Counted from the first letter of the stretch, positions 45,050 to 54,556 are shown. The stretch: DNA of 64,000 nt from Caldithrix sp964598255 (GCA_964598255.1 CAZRBA010000060.1:26523-90522); one strand, 5' to 3'. Notes: generated from the letters alone by a model not told the origin. Made by a program: numbers and translations.

Positions 45050-47233
45050 TTAAAAACGATCTGCAATGATGATGGTAATATCATCTTCAAAATTTGTGTC
45101 GCCGGTAAATTTAGCCAAAGATTCCTGAAGATTCAAAATGAATTTATCCGGGAGTTGGTTGGCATTTTTTTTCATAAAAGATCGGATCCGTTCCACGCCG
45201 AATTGTTGTTCGTCGGAATTTACGGCTTCATTAATACCGTCCGTGTAAATCATCAGGCGCGTCTTACCCTGTAATTTTTTTTCTTTTTGTTCGAATTCGA
45301 TTCCATCACTTAAAATCCCCAACAAAAACCCGTTAGTGTCCAATTCTTCCACCTGACCGGTATCGTAATGGTAAAGAATGGGCCTTGGATGCCCGGCATT
45401 ACTGTAACGTAACAAATTTTTATGGCGATCGTACACAGCTAAAAAAGCACTGAAAAATTCACCCATCTGTAAAATGCCGCTAAAATCCTGATTCATTTTT
45501 TTCAAAACGCGCGCCGGATGAATAATTTGATCGCTATACTTGTGCAAAGTCATTTTAAACATGGCCGAAAGCATAGCTGCCGCCACACCATGACCGGAAG
45601 CATCGGCCATAATAACAGCAACATACCGCTCATCTACCTCCAAAACATCGTAAAAATCACCGCCCAATTGGCTGGAGGGCACGTACAGAGTAGCCAGTTT
45701 TAAATCATTAAGTTGCGGTAATGTTTCCGGCAATAAACTGCGCTGAAACTCTCCGGCTTTCTGCAGGTCGGTTATTAATCGTTTGTTCTGTTCCTCGATG
45801 ATTTTTTTCTGGCTTTCCACCTTATTTAACGCTTTGCGCAACTTTTCGGCTTGCAATTCCAATTGCCGGTTTTGCCTGGTAATCCGATCCATTAAGCCGA
45901 TGCGCTCTTTACCGATGCCCAAATACTCGGCAATGGCTTCGATCATAAAGCGATCGGCTTCGTCTAATTCGATGTGCTCGATATTTTCGATATTCAAAAC
46001 ACCGAACACCTGATCCTTGAACCGAATGGGAAACGCAAATTCGCTGCGGGTATTTTCCAAAGCACCGGGTTGGTAAAACGGAACGACATTCACATCGTTG
46101 GCAATTACTTCTTTACCGGTTTGGAATACACGTCCGATAATTCCTTTGTTTTTGGCGTAAGCCGATCCGAGCGGATAACGGGTGCGTATGCGATCGATAT
46201 TCAAGCCGGACATGGCTGTTAAAACCAAACCGTCTTGTTCGGGATCGTAATAAAAAACCGTAATTTGGGACGACTCAAAAAAGGTTTTTACAAGACGATC
46301 ACACACAAATTGCGATATCTCTTTCAAATCGTTGCACGAAGCAATTTTTTTACCGATTTCATTAATCGTTTGTAATTGAAGATAACGTTTCTGCAAAAGC
46401 TGATCGTTCTTAATTTGTTCGGTAATATCGTAAAAATTTTCAATACCACCGATAATCCGTCCTTCTTCATCCAAGATGGCATTGGCATTACGGCTGATAA
46501 AACAAATATCCCCGCGGCGCGTCACAATTTGCGCCACAATATTTTTGTAACTTAAAACTCCGGCTTCGGGATTAATCAACGCTTTTTCCATGACAAAAAT
46601 ATCGTGTAATTGTTTGCCAATGGCGTCTTTTGCTGCATAACCGGTAATCTTTTCCGCTTCGGTATTCCAAGAGGTAATTACCCCGTGTTCGTCATAAGCA
46701 ATAATTGCCTGCGGCGAATTTTCGACTATTTTTTCCAGATAATCTTTGGTAATATTGACATCATGCAATAAGGTTTCCAACTGGCGGGTATACGTTTTGA
46801 CACGTTCTTTTAGTTTGATGCGCTCCAAAGCTCTTTTTATGGTGAGTAGCAGCGTATCCATATCAACGGGTTTTAACACAAAATCAGAAGCCTGATTTTT
46901 TAGTGCATTGATGATGGCATTGCTCTCGCTGTATGCCGTTAAAACAATAACCTCAGTAAAATCGTCGTTTTCGCGAATGGCTCGTAGCAAATCAAGACCC
47001 GAGAATTCGGGCATTTTCAGGTCGGTTATTACGATTTGAGGATGCTTTTCACGATAAATTTGCAAGCCTTCTTTACCAGAAGTTGCCTCGAATACCAAAT
47101 AGTTGTGTTCAATAAGCAGGCCGGAAAGCATTTGGATAATTTCGACTTCATCGTCAACCAATAAAATAGATCCGTTTACACTTTTAATCGGCGCTTCGGT
47201 TGCTTCTTTTTGCAGTACCTGCAACCAGCCCAT
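45050..47233 (-). CDS. Response regulator-PAS-GAF-PP2C (RsbU/SpoIIE-type) phosphatase
   Basis: This 727-residue multidomain regulator has a receiver domain (about 20-135; acidic pair D27/D28, phospho-acceptor D71 in VITDLKMPEFSG), a PAS domain (about 165-285, NSPQAIIAYDEHGVITSWNT), a GAF domain (about 310-450), a coiled coil (about 455-500) and a PP2C-type SpoIIE domain with LYVPSSQLGGDFYDVLEV, VIMADASGHGVAAAM and IYTDGINEA metal-site motifs. It probably dephosphorylates an anti-sigma-factor antagonist; no such partner is in the window. I start at the ATG 47233 after AAAGGAA instead of an in-frame upstream codon at 47296. Confidence 0.92.
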   Translation of the reverse strand: MGWLQVLQKEATEAPIKSVNGSILLVDDEVEIIQMLSGLLIEHNYLVFEATSGKEGLQIYREKHPQIVITDLKMPEFSGLDLLRAIRENDDFTEVIVLTAYSESNAIINALKNQASDFVLKPVDMDTLLLTIKRALERIKLKERVKTYTRQLETLLHDVNITKDYLEKIVENSPQAIIAYDEHGVITSWNTEAEKITGYAAKDAIGKQLHDIFVMEKALINPEAGVLSYKNIVAQIVTRRGDICFISRNANAILDEEGRIIGGIENFYDITEQIKNDQLLQKRYLQLQTINEIGKKIASCNDLKEISQFVCDRLVKTFFESSQITVFYYDPEQDGLVLTAMSGLNIDRIRTRYPLGSAYAKNKGIIGRVFQTGKEVIANDVNVVPFYQPGALENTRSEFAFPIRFKDQVFGVLNIENIEHIELDEADRFMIEAIAEYLGIGKERIGLMDRITRQNRQLELQAEKLRKALNKVESQKKIIEEQNKRLITDLQKAGEFQRSLLPETLPQLNDLKLATLYVPSSQLGGDFYDVLEVDERYVAVIMADASGHGVAAAMLSAMFKMTLHKYSDQIIHPARVLKKMNQDFSGILQMGEFFSAFLAVYDRHKNLLRYSNAGHPRPILYHYDTGQVEELDTNGFLLGILSDGIEFEQKEKKLQGKTRLMIYTDGINEAVNSDEQQFGVERIRSFMKKNANQLPDKFILNLQESLAKFTGDTNFEDDITIIIADRF

Positions 47234-47300
47234 GTATTGTTCCTTTCCGCACGCTTTTAGTTTAGGCGAAATTCGAACGTTCCGATTTAAACCCACATCA

Positions 47301-47350
47301 AAAAAAAAGAAAAAAAATCGGCTTCGATCGTTAATTCCATTCTCGATCGA
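47301..47350 (-). terminator. Intrinsic terminator after the glycerate kinase gene
   Basis: On the minus strand, 14 bp after the kinase stop, arms TCGATCG/CGATCGA (47350-47344 and 47330-47324) enclose a 13-nt loop. They are followed within 5-6 bp by long T-runs (TTTTTTTTCTTTTTTTTT). This should separate the kinase from the RsbU-type gene. Confidence 0.65.
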
Positions 47351-47363
47351 TTTTTATTTTTTT

Positions 47364-48689
47364 TTAGAATAAAAAGATCAGCAAATCCATCACATTGGTT
47401 CCTGTTGGTCCGGTAATAATAAGCTGATCAATTTGTCGGAAAAAGCGGTAGGAATCATTATTGTTCAAATAAGCATCAATTGATAAATGACGGGCACGTG
47501 CTTTTTGTACCGTGGTGTGATCGATCCATGCCCCGGCCGCTTCGGTGGGACCGTCCGTGCCGTCGGTACCGAGCGAACAGAAGTAAAACGACCGGTTGGT
47601 CTCTTTTTGCATGGCCCTAAGCATAGCCAAAGCCATTTCTTGATTGCGCCCGCCTTTGCCGTTTCCCTTTAATGTTACGGTGGGTTCGCCTCCGAAAATC
47701 AAACAGCCTGGTGCGGCAACGGGATTTCCGTGGTTTAACGCAGCTGAAAAAATACCGGCCAATAATTTGGCGATTTCGCGTACTTCGCCCTGTACGCGGT
47801 CGGTAACAATTAACGTCTGCAACCCGTCTGTGCGGGCAACTTCCGCCGCTTTTTGCAGGGCCAATAGGTTGTTGCCCAAAATCAAATTATTCATTTTTCG
47901 GAACAACGGATCGCCCGCTTTAGGTGTTTCGGGCCGCAAGCCCTTGGCCCCAGCTTGCAGATATTTTTGCACCGACTCGGGAATTCGGTTTGACAAATCG
48001 TAACGATTTAAGATGTCAATCGCCTCGGAAAAAGTAGAGTCATCGGCTACCGTAGGGCCGGAGGCAATTATCGGCAAAGGATCGCCGATTACGTCGGAAA
48101 GAATAAGGGTAAGTCCGGTTGCAGGATAAATTTGTTTGGCCAGTTGCCCGCCCTTTATTAGCGAAAGATGCTTGCGAATCGTATTGATTTCTTCGATATC
48201 GGCACCACACGCCAGTAATGATTGATTGGTTTTTTGCAAATCGTTCAGAGAAATTTCTTCTGGCAGCCATTCCATTAAAGCCGATCCGCCGCCGCTTAGC
48301 AAAACAATCACCAAATCGTTGGCTCCGGCGCGGACTGCCAGTTCCGCTATTTGACGCGTACCCTGTATCGTATTTTCGTCGGGAATAGGGTGCCCGGCTT
48401 CGAGAATACGAATAATACGGGTTGGTTTGCTGTGGTTGTATTTGACGACAACCGTACCTGCCGTAATCCGATCACCCAAAAGAGCTTCCAAGGCCTGAGC
48501 CATCGGGGCACAAGCTTTACCGGCACCTACCACGTAAATATGTTCAAAATCATTCAGATCGAACTGTTTGTTTTGAACGGTTAACAACGTGCCTTGTATT
48601 TGTGTTTGATCGCTAATCAAGCGATAAGGATCGACCGCCTGAAGTGCGGCCCGCATCATTTTTTCGGCAATCCAATGAACGTTTTTCAT
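47364..48689 (-). CDS. MOFRL-family glycerate 2-kinase
   Basis: The 441-residue protein has an N-terminal DUF4147 domain (VVGAGKACAPMAQALEALLG, then LSGGGSALMEWLPEEISLND and NTIRKHLSLIKGGQLA) and a C-terminal MOFRL domain (CLIFGGEPTVTLKGNGKGGR, then NQEMALAMLRAMQ and SLGTDGTDGPTEAAGAW). This is the TtuD/GckA-type family that phosphorylates glycerate to 2-phosphoglycerate and is sometimes annotated hydroxypyruvate reductase. No strong ribosome-binding site is seen; a promoter-like site is at 48719-48749. It diverges from the DMT transporter. Confidence 0.92.
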   Translation of the reverse strand: MKNVHWIAEKMMRAALQAVDPYRLISDQTQIQGTLLTVQNKQFDLNDFEHIYVVGAGKACAPMAQALEALLGDRITAGTVVVKYNHSKPTRIIRILEAGHPIPDENTIQGTRQIAELAVRAGANDLVIVLLSGGGSALMEWLPEEISLNDLQKTNQSLLACGADIEEINTIRKHLSLIKGGQLAKQIYPATGLTLILSDVIGDPLPIIASGPTVADDSTFSEAIDILNRYDLSNRIPESVQKYLQAGAKGLRPETPKAGDPLFRKMNNLILGNNLLALQKAAEVARTDGLQTLIVTDRVQGEVREIAKLLAGIFSAALNHGNPVAAPGCLIFGGEPTVTLKGNGKGGRNQEMALAMLRAMQKETNRSFYFCSLGTDGTDGPTEAAGAWIDHTTVQKARARHLSIDAYLNNNDSYRFFRQIDQLIITGPTGTNVMDLLIFLF

Positions 48690-48718
48690 AAAAATTTGAA
48701 CCCCGATTTAATTTGTCT

Positions 48719-48749
48719 TAAATATACAAAAACAGAGCATAGGGTAAAA
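48719..48749 (-). promoter_or_regulatory. Bacteroidota-like promoter candidate for the glycerate kinase
   Basis: On the minus strand TTTT (48749-48746) is followed after exactly 19 bases by TATATTTA (48726-48719), close to TTTG-N19-TAnnTTTG. The gene start is 30 bp downstream. It is the third site in the window with this spacing. AT-richness weakens the evidence. Confidence 0.3.
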
Positions 48750-48753
48750 TTTA

Positions 48754-49662
48754 ATGTTTAATGTACTGGTTTTATTATTCGGCGTTTTTGTTACCTCCTG
48801 GAGTTCCATTCTTATTCGCTGGATCGGAGATGTACCGCCTTTGGTTATTGCCTTTTACCGTCTGCTTTTCAGTGCGTTGGTTATTTTACCGTTTGTTCTT
48901 AAAAACAAAAAGAAATCCCGACCGCTCAAACATAACGCTCAGGAACGAATATTTGTTTTTTTGGCAGGTTTGTTTTTGGCCTTGCATTTTTTTAGCTGGA
49001 TCAAATCGTTGCAATTGACTACCGTAGGACATTCCATTTTTTTGGAAAGTACTCATCCCATTTTTGCCTTAATACTTTCTTACTTTGTGCTAAAAGAAAA
49101 AAGTTCGTTTTTAACTCTTTTGGGTATTGCACTGGCTTTGGCAGGAATGTTTATTATTGTTTCCGAAGATCCAAAAAACCTGAGTGCGGCTTCGTTTTCC
49201 GGCGATTTGTTGGCTATTTTTTCGGCTTTTTGTTTGGCTGCCTATCTTTTAATTGCCCGCATGTTTACGCATAAAATAGCGTTATGGCCCTATTTGCTGC
49301 GCGTTTATGCTACTGCGGCCTTGCTTTCTTTGTTTTTTATTTTTGTTTTGGGATTGCATCCGTTGCGCATTCCGGCAAGCAGTTGGTTCTTTATTATCTT
49401 ACTTGCATTGGGCCCAAATTTGATCGGCCATTCGCTACTAAACTGGGCCTCCCGAAAAATGCCGGTTTATTTAGTGAACTTGGCCATGCAAGGCGAAGCT
49501 GTTTTGGCTACCGTTTACGCCTTCTTATTGCTTAACGAACACCCGGGCAAACATTTTTATTTGGGAGCTACGATTATTATAATCGCTATCGGTTTTATTT
49601 TTTTACAAAAAAAACAACGGATGGAAACAAACAAGGAAGAATTTATCGGTTCTGAGAATTAA
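48754..49662 (+). CDS. EamA/DMT-superfamily transporter
   Basis: The 302-residue protein has ten hydrophobic segments in two EamA repeats. The first contains SWSSILIRWIGDVPPLVIAF and FLESTHPIFALILSYFVLKE, and the second GPNLIGHSLLNWASRKMPVY and EAVLATVYAFLLLNEHPGK, both standard motifs. The family exports or exchanges small metabolites; the substrate is unknown. It is alone on the plus strand, divergent from the glycerate kinase with a 64-bp gap. Confidence 0.9.
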   Translation: MFNVLVLLFGVFVTSWSSILIRWIGDVPPLVIAFYRLLFSALVILPFVLKNKKKSRPLKHNAQERIFVFLAGLFLALHFFSWIKSLQLTTVGHSIFLESTHPIFALILSYFVLKEKSSFLTLLGIALALAGMFIIVSEDPKNLSAASFSGDLLAIFSAFCLAAYLLIARMFTHKIALWPYLLRVYATAALLSLFFIFVLGLHPLRIPASSWFFIILLALGPNLIGHSLLNWASRKMPVYLVNLAMQGEAVLATVYAFLLLNEHPGKHFYLGATIIIIAIGFIFLQKKQRMETNKEEFIGSEN

Positions 49663-50533
49663 TAACCGGCCGCAAATGACGTTCGGGTCGATTTCTTTCT
49701 CTCTTTTTTGACGCCTGTTAAACGGATTTATCTTTTCCGTGGCCATCCAGTGCTTGGGAAATCCTTCAAATTTAGTGCGAATACTTTTAATTTTATTGGT
49801 TTCATGATCATTATGAATTGCGAACATTATTTTCTTCAATCTAAAAATATCATTCAATGCACCCGAAAAAATAATTAGCACAACGGGCCAGCTAACCGGA
49901 TTTGCCTAAACGCCAAAGTACGTTCACTTGCCGCCGATTTTCTTCAGGTTAAAATTGCTAAAAGTTGTGAAATATTTGTGGCGGAGCAATTACCTTGAAA
50001 AAGAAATTCTTCGGGAGATCATTTAACAGCTAAAACCACTAATTTTACTTTAGGCAGAACTTGTCTAATTTTTTATTTCATTGATCAAAAGTTCGAGATC
50101 ACGGTTTAAATTTGAAAATTGTCCAAATGGAGAGAATGCTGACCATTAATAAATGTTTAAATCACCCGAAAATTTCGTTTATTTTAAGAAAATTTTCAAA
50201 TCTAATTCTAATTTTAGGCCAACAAAAAATTTTTTATTGCACCGAATTGCCACCCTCTGCCGCCCCTATTTTCCGCCACAATTACTTAAAAATAAATTTA
50301 TTAACCGTTGCTCTTTTCGTCAAAATATTGGTGCTATTCCATTCCTGATTATCGATGTATTTTGCGTTTTTTTGCCCCTATCCCGTCTGTTAGCGATATC
50401 GGTTATTAATTACGCCTTAATTTGTGTGTTGGCGCATTGTACTTCCGATTAATTAACGTAATTTTAAATCGTTTTTTCACATTCTTATTTTTCCCACGGA
50501 CGGGAGGCGTAACACAAAACAAAGAGGCACACC
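49663..50533. other. 870-bp AT-rich non-coding gap
   Basis: I see no convincing gene. Several short open frames on both strands lack ribosome-binding sites and protein-like composition. A minus-strand frame (49603-49881) with a fragment reading IRTKFEGFPKHWMATEKI looks slightly protein-like and overlaps the end of the transporter gene; it could be decayed coding DNA. The region next to 50534 should hold the promoter of the large surface-protein gene. Confidence 0.5.
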
Positions 50534-53500
50534 ATGCGTTCGTTTGCAGGCATTATTTTAATGGTAGCAATGATTCAAACCGTTGTCTTTGCCCAAACCG
50601 ACATTGCAGACAAAGCCGAAATTTACGGCACCTGGAGCATCGACGGTTCGCCTTACCGCATTAACGGTGAGGCCATCATACCGGCAGATTCCTGTTTGAT
50701 TATTGAACCAGGCGTTCGCATCGAGTTTAAAACCGGTAACAATCATGCCTATGTAAATCCCGCATTCGATCTGGGATTTTTACGCATCAAAGGGTGTTTA
50801 AATGTTAAAGGCACAGCCGAACAACCGGTAATTTTTACCAGACAAGGAGAAAGCGGCAATTGGGGCTTGCTCTTTTTTGACGAAGGCGCAGACGAGCATT
50901 CATATTTGCGTTTCGCTACCGTAAAATACGCATCCTACATACAGTACCTGAAAAATTGGGCGGATTATTACGGCGCGGTTAGCATCACCGATGCCGGTTT
51001 GACCATTGAAAATTGCCGTTTACAAAACAACGCGCAAGATGGACTGTTCATCAAACAGGCCCCGGTCATCATTAAAAATTGTTTGATCGCCCAAAACGGA
51101 CAAAATGCCATTCGTGCCGTTAGTCAGAGCGATTTGCAGATTACCAATACCACTATTGTCGATAACGCACAGGCCGGTTTCGATTGCGGTGTAAACAGCC
51201 AACCCCAGATAATTAATTCCATCTTCTGGGGTAATCAAAACGATTTTATTGTCGGTGACTACGCGCAAATTTCCGTTTCTTATTCTATTTTGCAATCTGT
51301 TAAGGTACCCGAAGGTGTTATTTCCGGTAGCGGTAATTTATGGGGTAAAAATCCGAAATTTATTAATACCTCTGCCGGTAATTACCAACTGGAAGCCAAT
51401 TCTTTCGCCGTTAACAACGGTACGCCAGATACTACCGGATTGCATTTGCCGCTAACCGATTTGGATGGGCAAACGCGTTTGCGTTTCGGACGAATTGACA
51501 TGGGTGCTTTTGAACGCGCCGATTCGTATCTGCGCCTGCTTTATCCTAACGGTAATGAACCTTTTGTAGTGCAAACCAACGAAACCCTGCGTTGGCAAAC
51601 CGATTTATCCGCGGTTGAATTACAATTTTCCGAAGATAACGGTCAAACATGGTTATCGATGGCAACAGTTAACAACCAAACACAATTGAATTGGGAAATT
51701 CCGGATATTCCGTCTGAAGAGTGCCTGATACGCGTGCTCGATGCCAACAATACCTCCATGAGCGATACGTGCGATACCACTTTTATCATCGACGATCATG
51801 CCATTATTCGCGACGGATTAAAGGTATCGGGCACGTGGAGCAAATCAATGAGTCCCGTGGAAATTCGCGGTACAGCCATTGTACCGCCGGATTCCCTTTT
51901 GCGTATCGAACCCGGTGTACATGTTTTATTGCATTCCGGAACGTATTTTACCTATGGCAGCACAAAATTCGATGCAGGCTTTTTATGGGTGCAGGGAAAC
52001 CTTTCGGCGGTAGGCAATTCGCAAGACTCCGTTATTTTTGATGTATGGGGTACGGGACATTGGGCCACCCTTCTTCTTGATCACACAGACAGCCTGTTAA
52101 CTGTGCTGAAATTTATTAAGTTGCAAAACGCGGCCGGAATTGACAGCGTAAACGATCGCAATTTTCCCGCAGCCTTGTCGCTTGCCAACACAAATTGCGA
52201 AATCGCACAAGTACACATTAGCAACAATGCCAGCAGCGGCATTCTCCTTGCCGACGAGAGTGCGCCCAAAATTCATGATTGCCAAATTGATCATAACGCC
52301 GGATCAGGCATTTTATCTCAAGATGCCCGACGTTTTGCCACCCCGGAAATGTTTTTCAATCGCATTGAATTTAACCATCGCCACGGTATTGCACTGACCG
52401 ATTTAACCTCCGCTTACGTGCATGACAATTTGATTGAACACAACGATTCCACGGGTATTTACCTGCAAACCGGCTACGCAACTCCGCGCATCGAAAACAA
52501 TCGTTTGGGTTACCAGAACACGGGTATCCTGTGCGAGAATACCGCGCCCAAACTAATCGGCGATCTAATTTACCACACAGACAAGGGTATTGCGTTGCGT
52601 ACGGCTAGTCCGGACATGGGTAATTTGACTTTAGCCGAAAATAAGGTGGCCATCGATTGTCAGGATGCCAGTCCCATTTTAACCAATGTGCTCTTTGGCT
52701 CTAATACGCAGGATTTTTCATTCGCCTCAGGCGACCAAAGCGCACCAACCGTTTCTTATTGTCTGACCGATAAACCCTATTTTGCCGCACAAATCACAGA
52801 TGCAGGTTTTAATCGCACCAACACCAATCCCAAATTCACGGGGAACGGGCAGCACCCGTTTTCCATTACGCGCGGTTCTCCGGCTATCGATCACGGAACC
52901 AATGAGAATTCGCTGATTACCCTACCCAAATTCGACGTAGCCGGACATGCACGTATTCTGGACGGAAATCATGACGGAATCGATCAAGTGGATATTGGCG
53001 CTTATGAATTTGCGGAACTCATTGCCGAATTTGAGGGTACACCCATTTCCGGCGCCGTACCGTTAACCGTACACTTTAAAGATCGATCCATCGGAAGTGT
53101 GGACACTCGTTTATGGGATTTCGGAGATGGGACAACCGCACAAGAAACCAACCCCGCGCACACCTACACTAAAAGCGGTAAATTTACTGTCAGGTTAATC
53201 GTGCGGGGCGAAGCGGGCCAAGACACTTTAACCCGTACCGATTACATTTACGCCAAATTTCCGCCTTTTGTCTGTCATCCGCTTCGCGATACTTCATTCG
53301 CAGAGGATGCGGGTTGGCAATTTATTAATGACATGCACACAGTATTTTGCGATTCGGATAGTACTTCGTTGCTCTCGTTTTCACTTAACATCGATCCGGA
53401 AAAAGTCCGAACATGCTGGCAACACGATTCGCTATTCGTAAAAGGAGATAGTAATTTTGCCGGACAGGTACGTATATTCGTTACAGCTAAAGATGGCATC

Positions 53501-54145
53501 GGGTTGAGCGCTAACGATACTTTTTTAGTGGTATTCCGTCAAATAAATGACCCGCCGTACCACAAGATATTTTTACCAGATTCTTTGGTTTTTAACAGTG
53601 ACTCTACGGTTCTGCTGAATTTGTGGACGTTTTACGCCGATGTGGAAACACCTTCCAGTGCATTGCAGTACACGTCAACAACTTCAAGCGATTCGGTATT
53701 TACCCGTTTTGATTCCGCAAACGGAACTCTTCTTATTAGTTGCAACCCTGCCTTCCGCGGAAATGCTCGTTTGTTTATCCGCGTCCAGGATGACAGTGCC
53801 GCAGTTTTGGCAGACACGGTTATTTTGCACGTTTTGCAACCAACAATGCTTTGGGCACGCGACCGAGCTGTTCCGGCTGCATTTTATCTTGCTCCGGCAT
53901 TTCCTAATCCGTTTAACCCGGTTGCCACCATTCGCTACGGGCTCCCGGAAGCTCAAAAGATCGATATTAGTCTGTTTGATATTTTGGGTCGTAAAATCGC
54001 TTTGTTATTTTCCGGAAACCGTTTGCCAGGAAATTATTCTTTTAAAATCTATGGTAACCGTTACGGGCTTTCCAGCGGAATTTATTTTTTAGTATTGCGT
54101 AGCAAAAAATTTAATTTGGTACGTAAAATTGTCTTTCAAAAGTAA
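50534..54145 (+). CDS. Giant secreted parallel-beta-helix/PKD protein with T9SS-like sorting domain
   Basis: The 1203-residue protein has a signal peptide (IILMVAMIQTVVFAQ). Two right-handed beta-helix modules (about 37-330 and 430-830) each open with a similar element (YGTWSIDGSPYRINGEAIIP and SGTWSKSMSPVEIRGTAIVP), showing an internal duplication. A short beta-sandwich joins them (YPNGNEPFVVQTNETLRW). A PKD domain (about 834-915, LWDFGDGTTAQETNPAHTYT), two cadherin-like regions and a T9SS domain (AFPNPFNPVATIRYGLPEAQ ... RKIVFQK) follow. Beta-helices of this kind often bind or cleave polysaccharides, but I see no catalytic signature. It is most likely a surface adhesin or polysaccharide-binding protein. 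Confidence 0.85.
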   Translation: MRSFAGIILMVAMIQTVVFAQTDIADKAEIYGTWSIDGSPYRINGEAIIPADSCLIIEPGVRIEFKTGNNHAYVNPAFDLGFLRIKGCLNVKGTAEQPVIFTRQGESGNWGLLFFDEGADEHSYLRFATVKYASYIQYLKNWADYYGAVSITDAGLTIENCRLQNNAQDGLFIKQAPVIIKNCLIAQNGQNAIRAVSQSDLQITNTTIVDNAQAGFDCGVNSQPQIINSIFWGNQNDFIVGDYAQISVSYSILQSVKVPEGVISGSGNLWGKNPKFINTSAGNYQLEANSFAVNNGTPDTTGLHLPLTDLDGQTRLRFGRIDMGAFERADSYLRLLYPNGNEPFVVQTNETLRWQTDLSAVELQFSEDNGQTWLSMATVNNQTQLNWEIPDIPSEECLIRVLDANNTSMSDTCDTTFIIDDHAIIRDGLKVSGTWSKSMSPVEIRGTAIVPPDSLLRIEPGVHVLLHSGTYFTYGSTKFDAGFLWVQGNLSAVGNSQDSVIFDVWGTGHWATLLLDHTDSLLTVLKFIKLQNAAGIDSVNDRNFPAALSLANTNCEIAQVHISNNASSGILLADESAPKIHDCQIDHNAGSGILSQDARRFATPEMFFNRIEFNHRHGIALTDLTSAYVHDNLIEHNDSTGIYLQTGYATPRIENNRLGYQNTGILCENTAPKLIGDLIYHTDKGIALRTASPDMGNLTLAENKVAIDCQDASPILTNVLFGSNTQDFSFASGDQSAPTVSYCLTDKPYFAAQITDAGFNRTNTNPKFTGNGQHPFSITRGSPAIDHGTNENSLITLPKFDVAGHARILDGNHDGIDQVDIGAYEFAELIAEFEGTPISGAVPLTVHFKDRSIGSVDTRLWDFGDGTTAQETNPAHTYTKSGKFTVRLIVRGEAGQDTLTRTDYIYAKFPPFVCHPLRDTSFAEDAGWQFINDMHTVFCDSDSTSLLSFSLNIDPEKVRTCWQHDSLFVKGDSNFAGQVRIFVTAKDGIGLSANDTFLVVFRQINDPPYHKIFLPDSLVFNSDSTVLLNLWTFYADVETPSSALQYTSTTSSDSVFTRFDSANGTLLISCNPAFRGNARLFIRVQDDSAAVLADTVILHVLQPTMLWARDRAVPAAFYLAPAFPNPFNPVATIRYGLPEAQKIDISLFDILGRKIALLFSGNRLPGNYSFKIYGNRYGLSSGIYFLVLRSKKFNLVRKIVFQK

Positions 54146-54213
54146 GCGGTACCATTAATACTTTTAGCCTTTTAAGGACAAATAGAGGTTGAAAAAGGAA
54201 GCGGGAAAGGCAG

Positions 54214-54261
54214 CCGGCGCCTCGATACATCCCGATGAATCGGGACTACTCGGCAACCGGC
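54214..54261. repeat. 48-bp palindromic repeat, copy 1
   Basis: It begins CCGGCGCCTCGATAC, has a central hairpin CCCGAT-GA-ATCGGG and ends CGGCAACCGGC. It is identical to copy 2 at 54931-54978 at 46 of 48 positions. The CCGG ends and nested stems suggest a cruciform-forming mobile repeat. Confidence 0.85.
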
Positions 54262-54350
54262 GCGCCACCTGGTGAGGGCACCATTCAACGATTCAACAAT
54301 TCAACCGACCAACAACCTTTGCGCACATCCCTCCGGGATGCGGGCTTTGG

Positions 54351-54435
54351 CAGGATGCACAGGATTTTCCGGATCGAAAACACCCATCCCGTCAGGGATG
54401 GGGTGAACTTATGCCCCCAATTCATTGGGGGTGAA
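54351..54435. repeat. 85-bp double-hairpin repeat, copy 1
   Basis: It opens with CAGGATG and GATTTTCCGGATCGAAAACA and contains hairpins CATCCC-GTCA-GGGATG and CCCCCAAT-TC-ATTGGGGG. It recurs almost identically at 54729-54813. Confidence 0.85.
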
Positions 54436-54461
54436 TGGAGAACGTCCTCCTCATCCATTAA

Positions 54462-54481
54462 CACCGGGCTTCAGCCCGGTG
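54462..54481. repeat. Perfect hairpin CACCGGGCT/AGCCCGGTG
   Basis: A 9-bp stem has a 2-nt loop (TC). A related imperfect version, CACCGGGCT-AA-AGCCGCGGTG, is at 54601-54621, so the two could be the ends of one element of about 160 bp that encloses the hairpins at 54510-54527 and 54557-54578. Confidence 0.7.
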
Positions 54482-54509
54482 AATCGACATAACCCAATCT
54501 AATATAATA

Positions 54510-54527
54510 AAACCGCTTTAGCGGTTT
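54510..54527. repeat. Perfect hairpin AAACCGCT/AGCGGTTT
   Basis: An 8-bp stem has a 2-nt loop (TT). It is followed 30 bp later by the related hairpin at 54557-54578; both have AAACCG arms. Confidence 0.7.
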
Positions 54528-54556
54528 CAGGAATATCCACCCACCGTGCTCTCTGC

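Noticed and set aside
50112..50452. Open frames in the gap before the beta-helix gene
   Set aside because: They are short, AT-driven, without ribosome-binding sites, and overlap one another in different frames.
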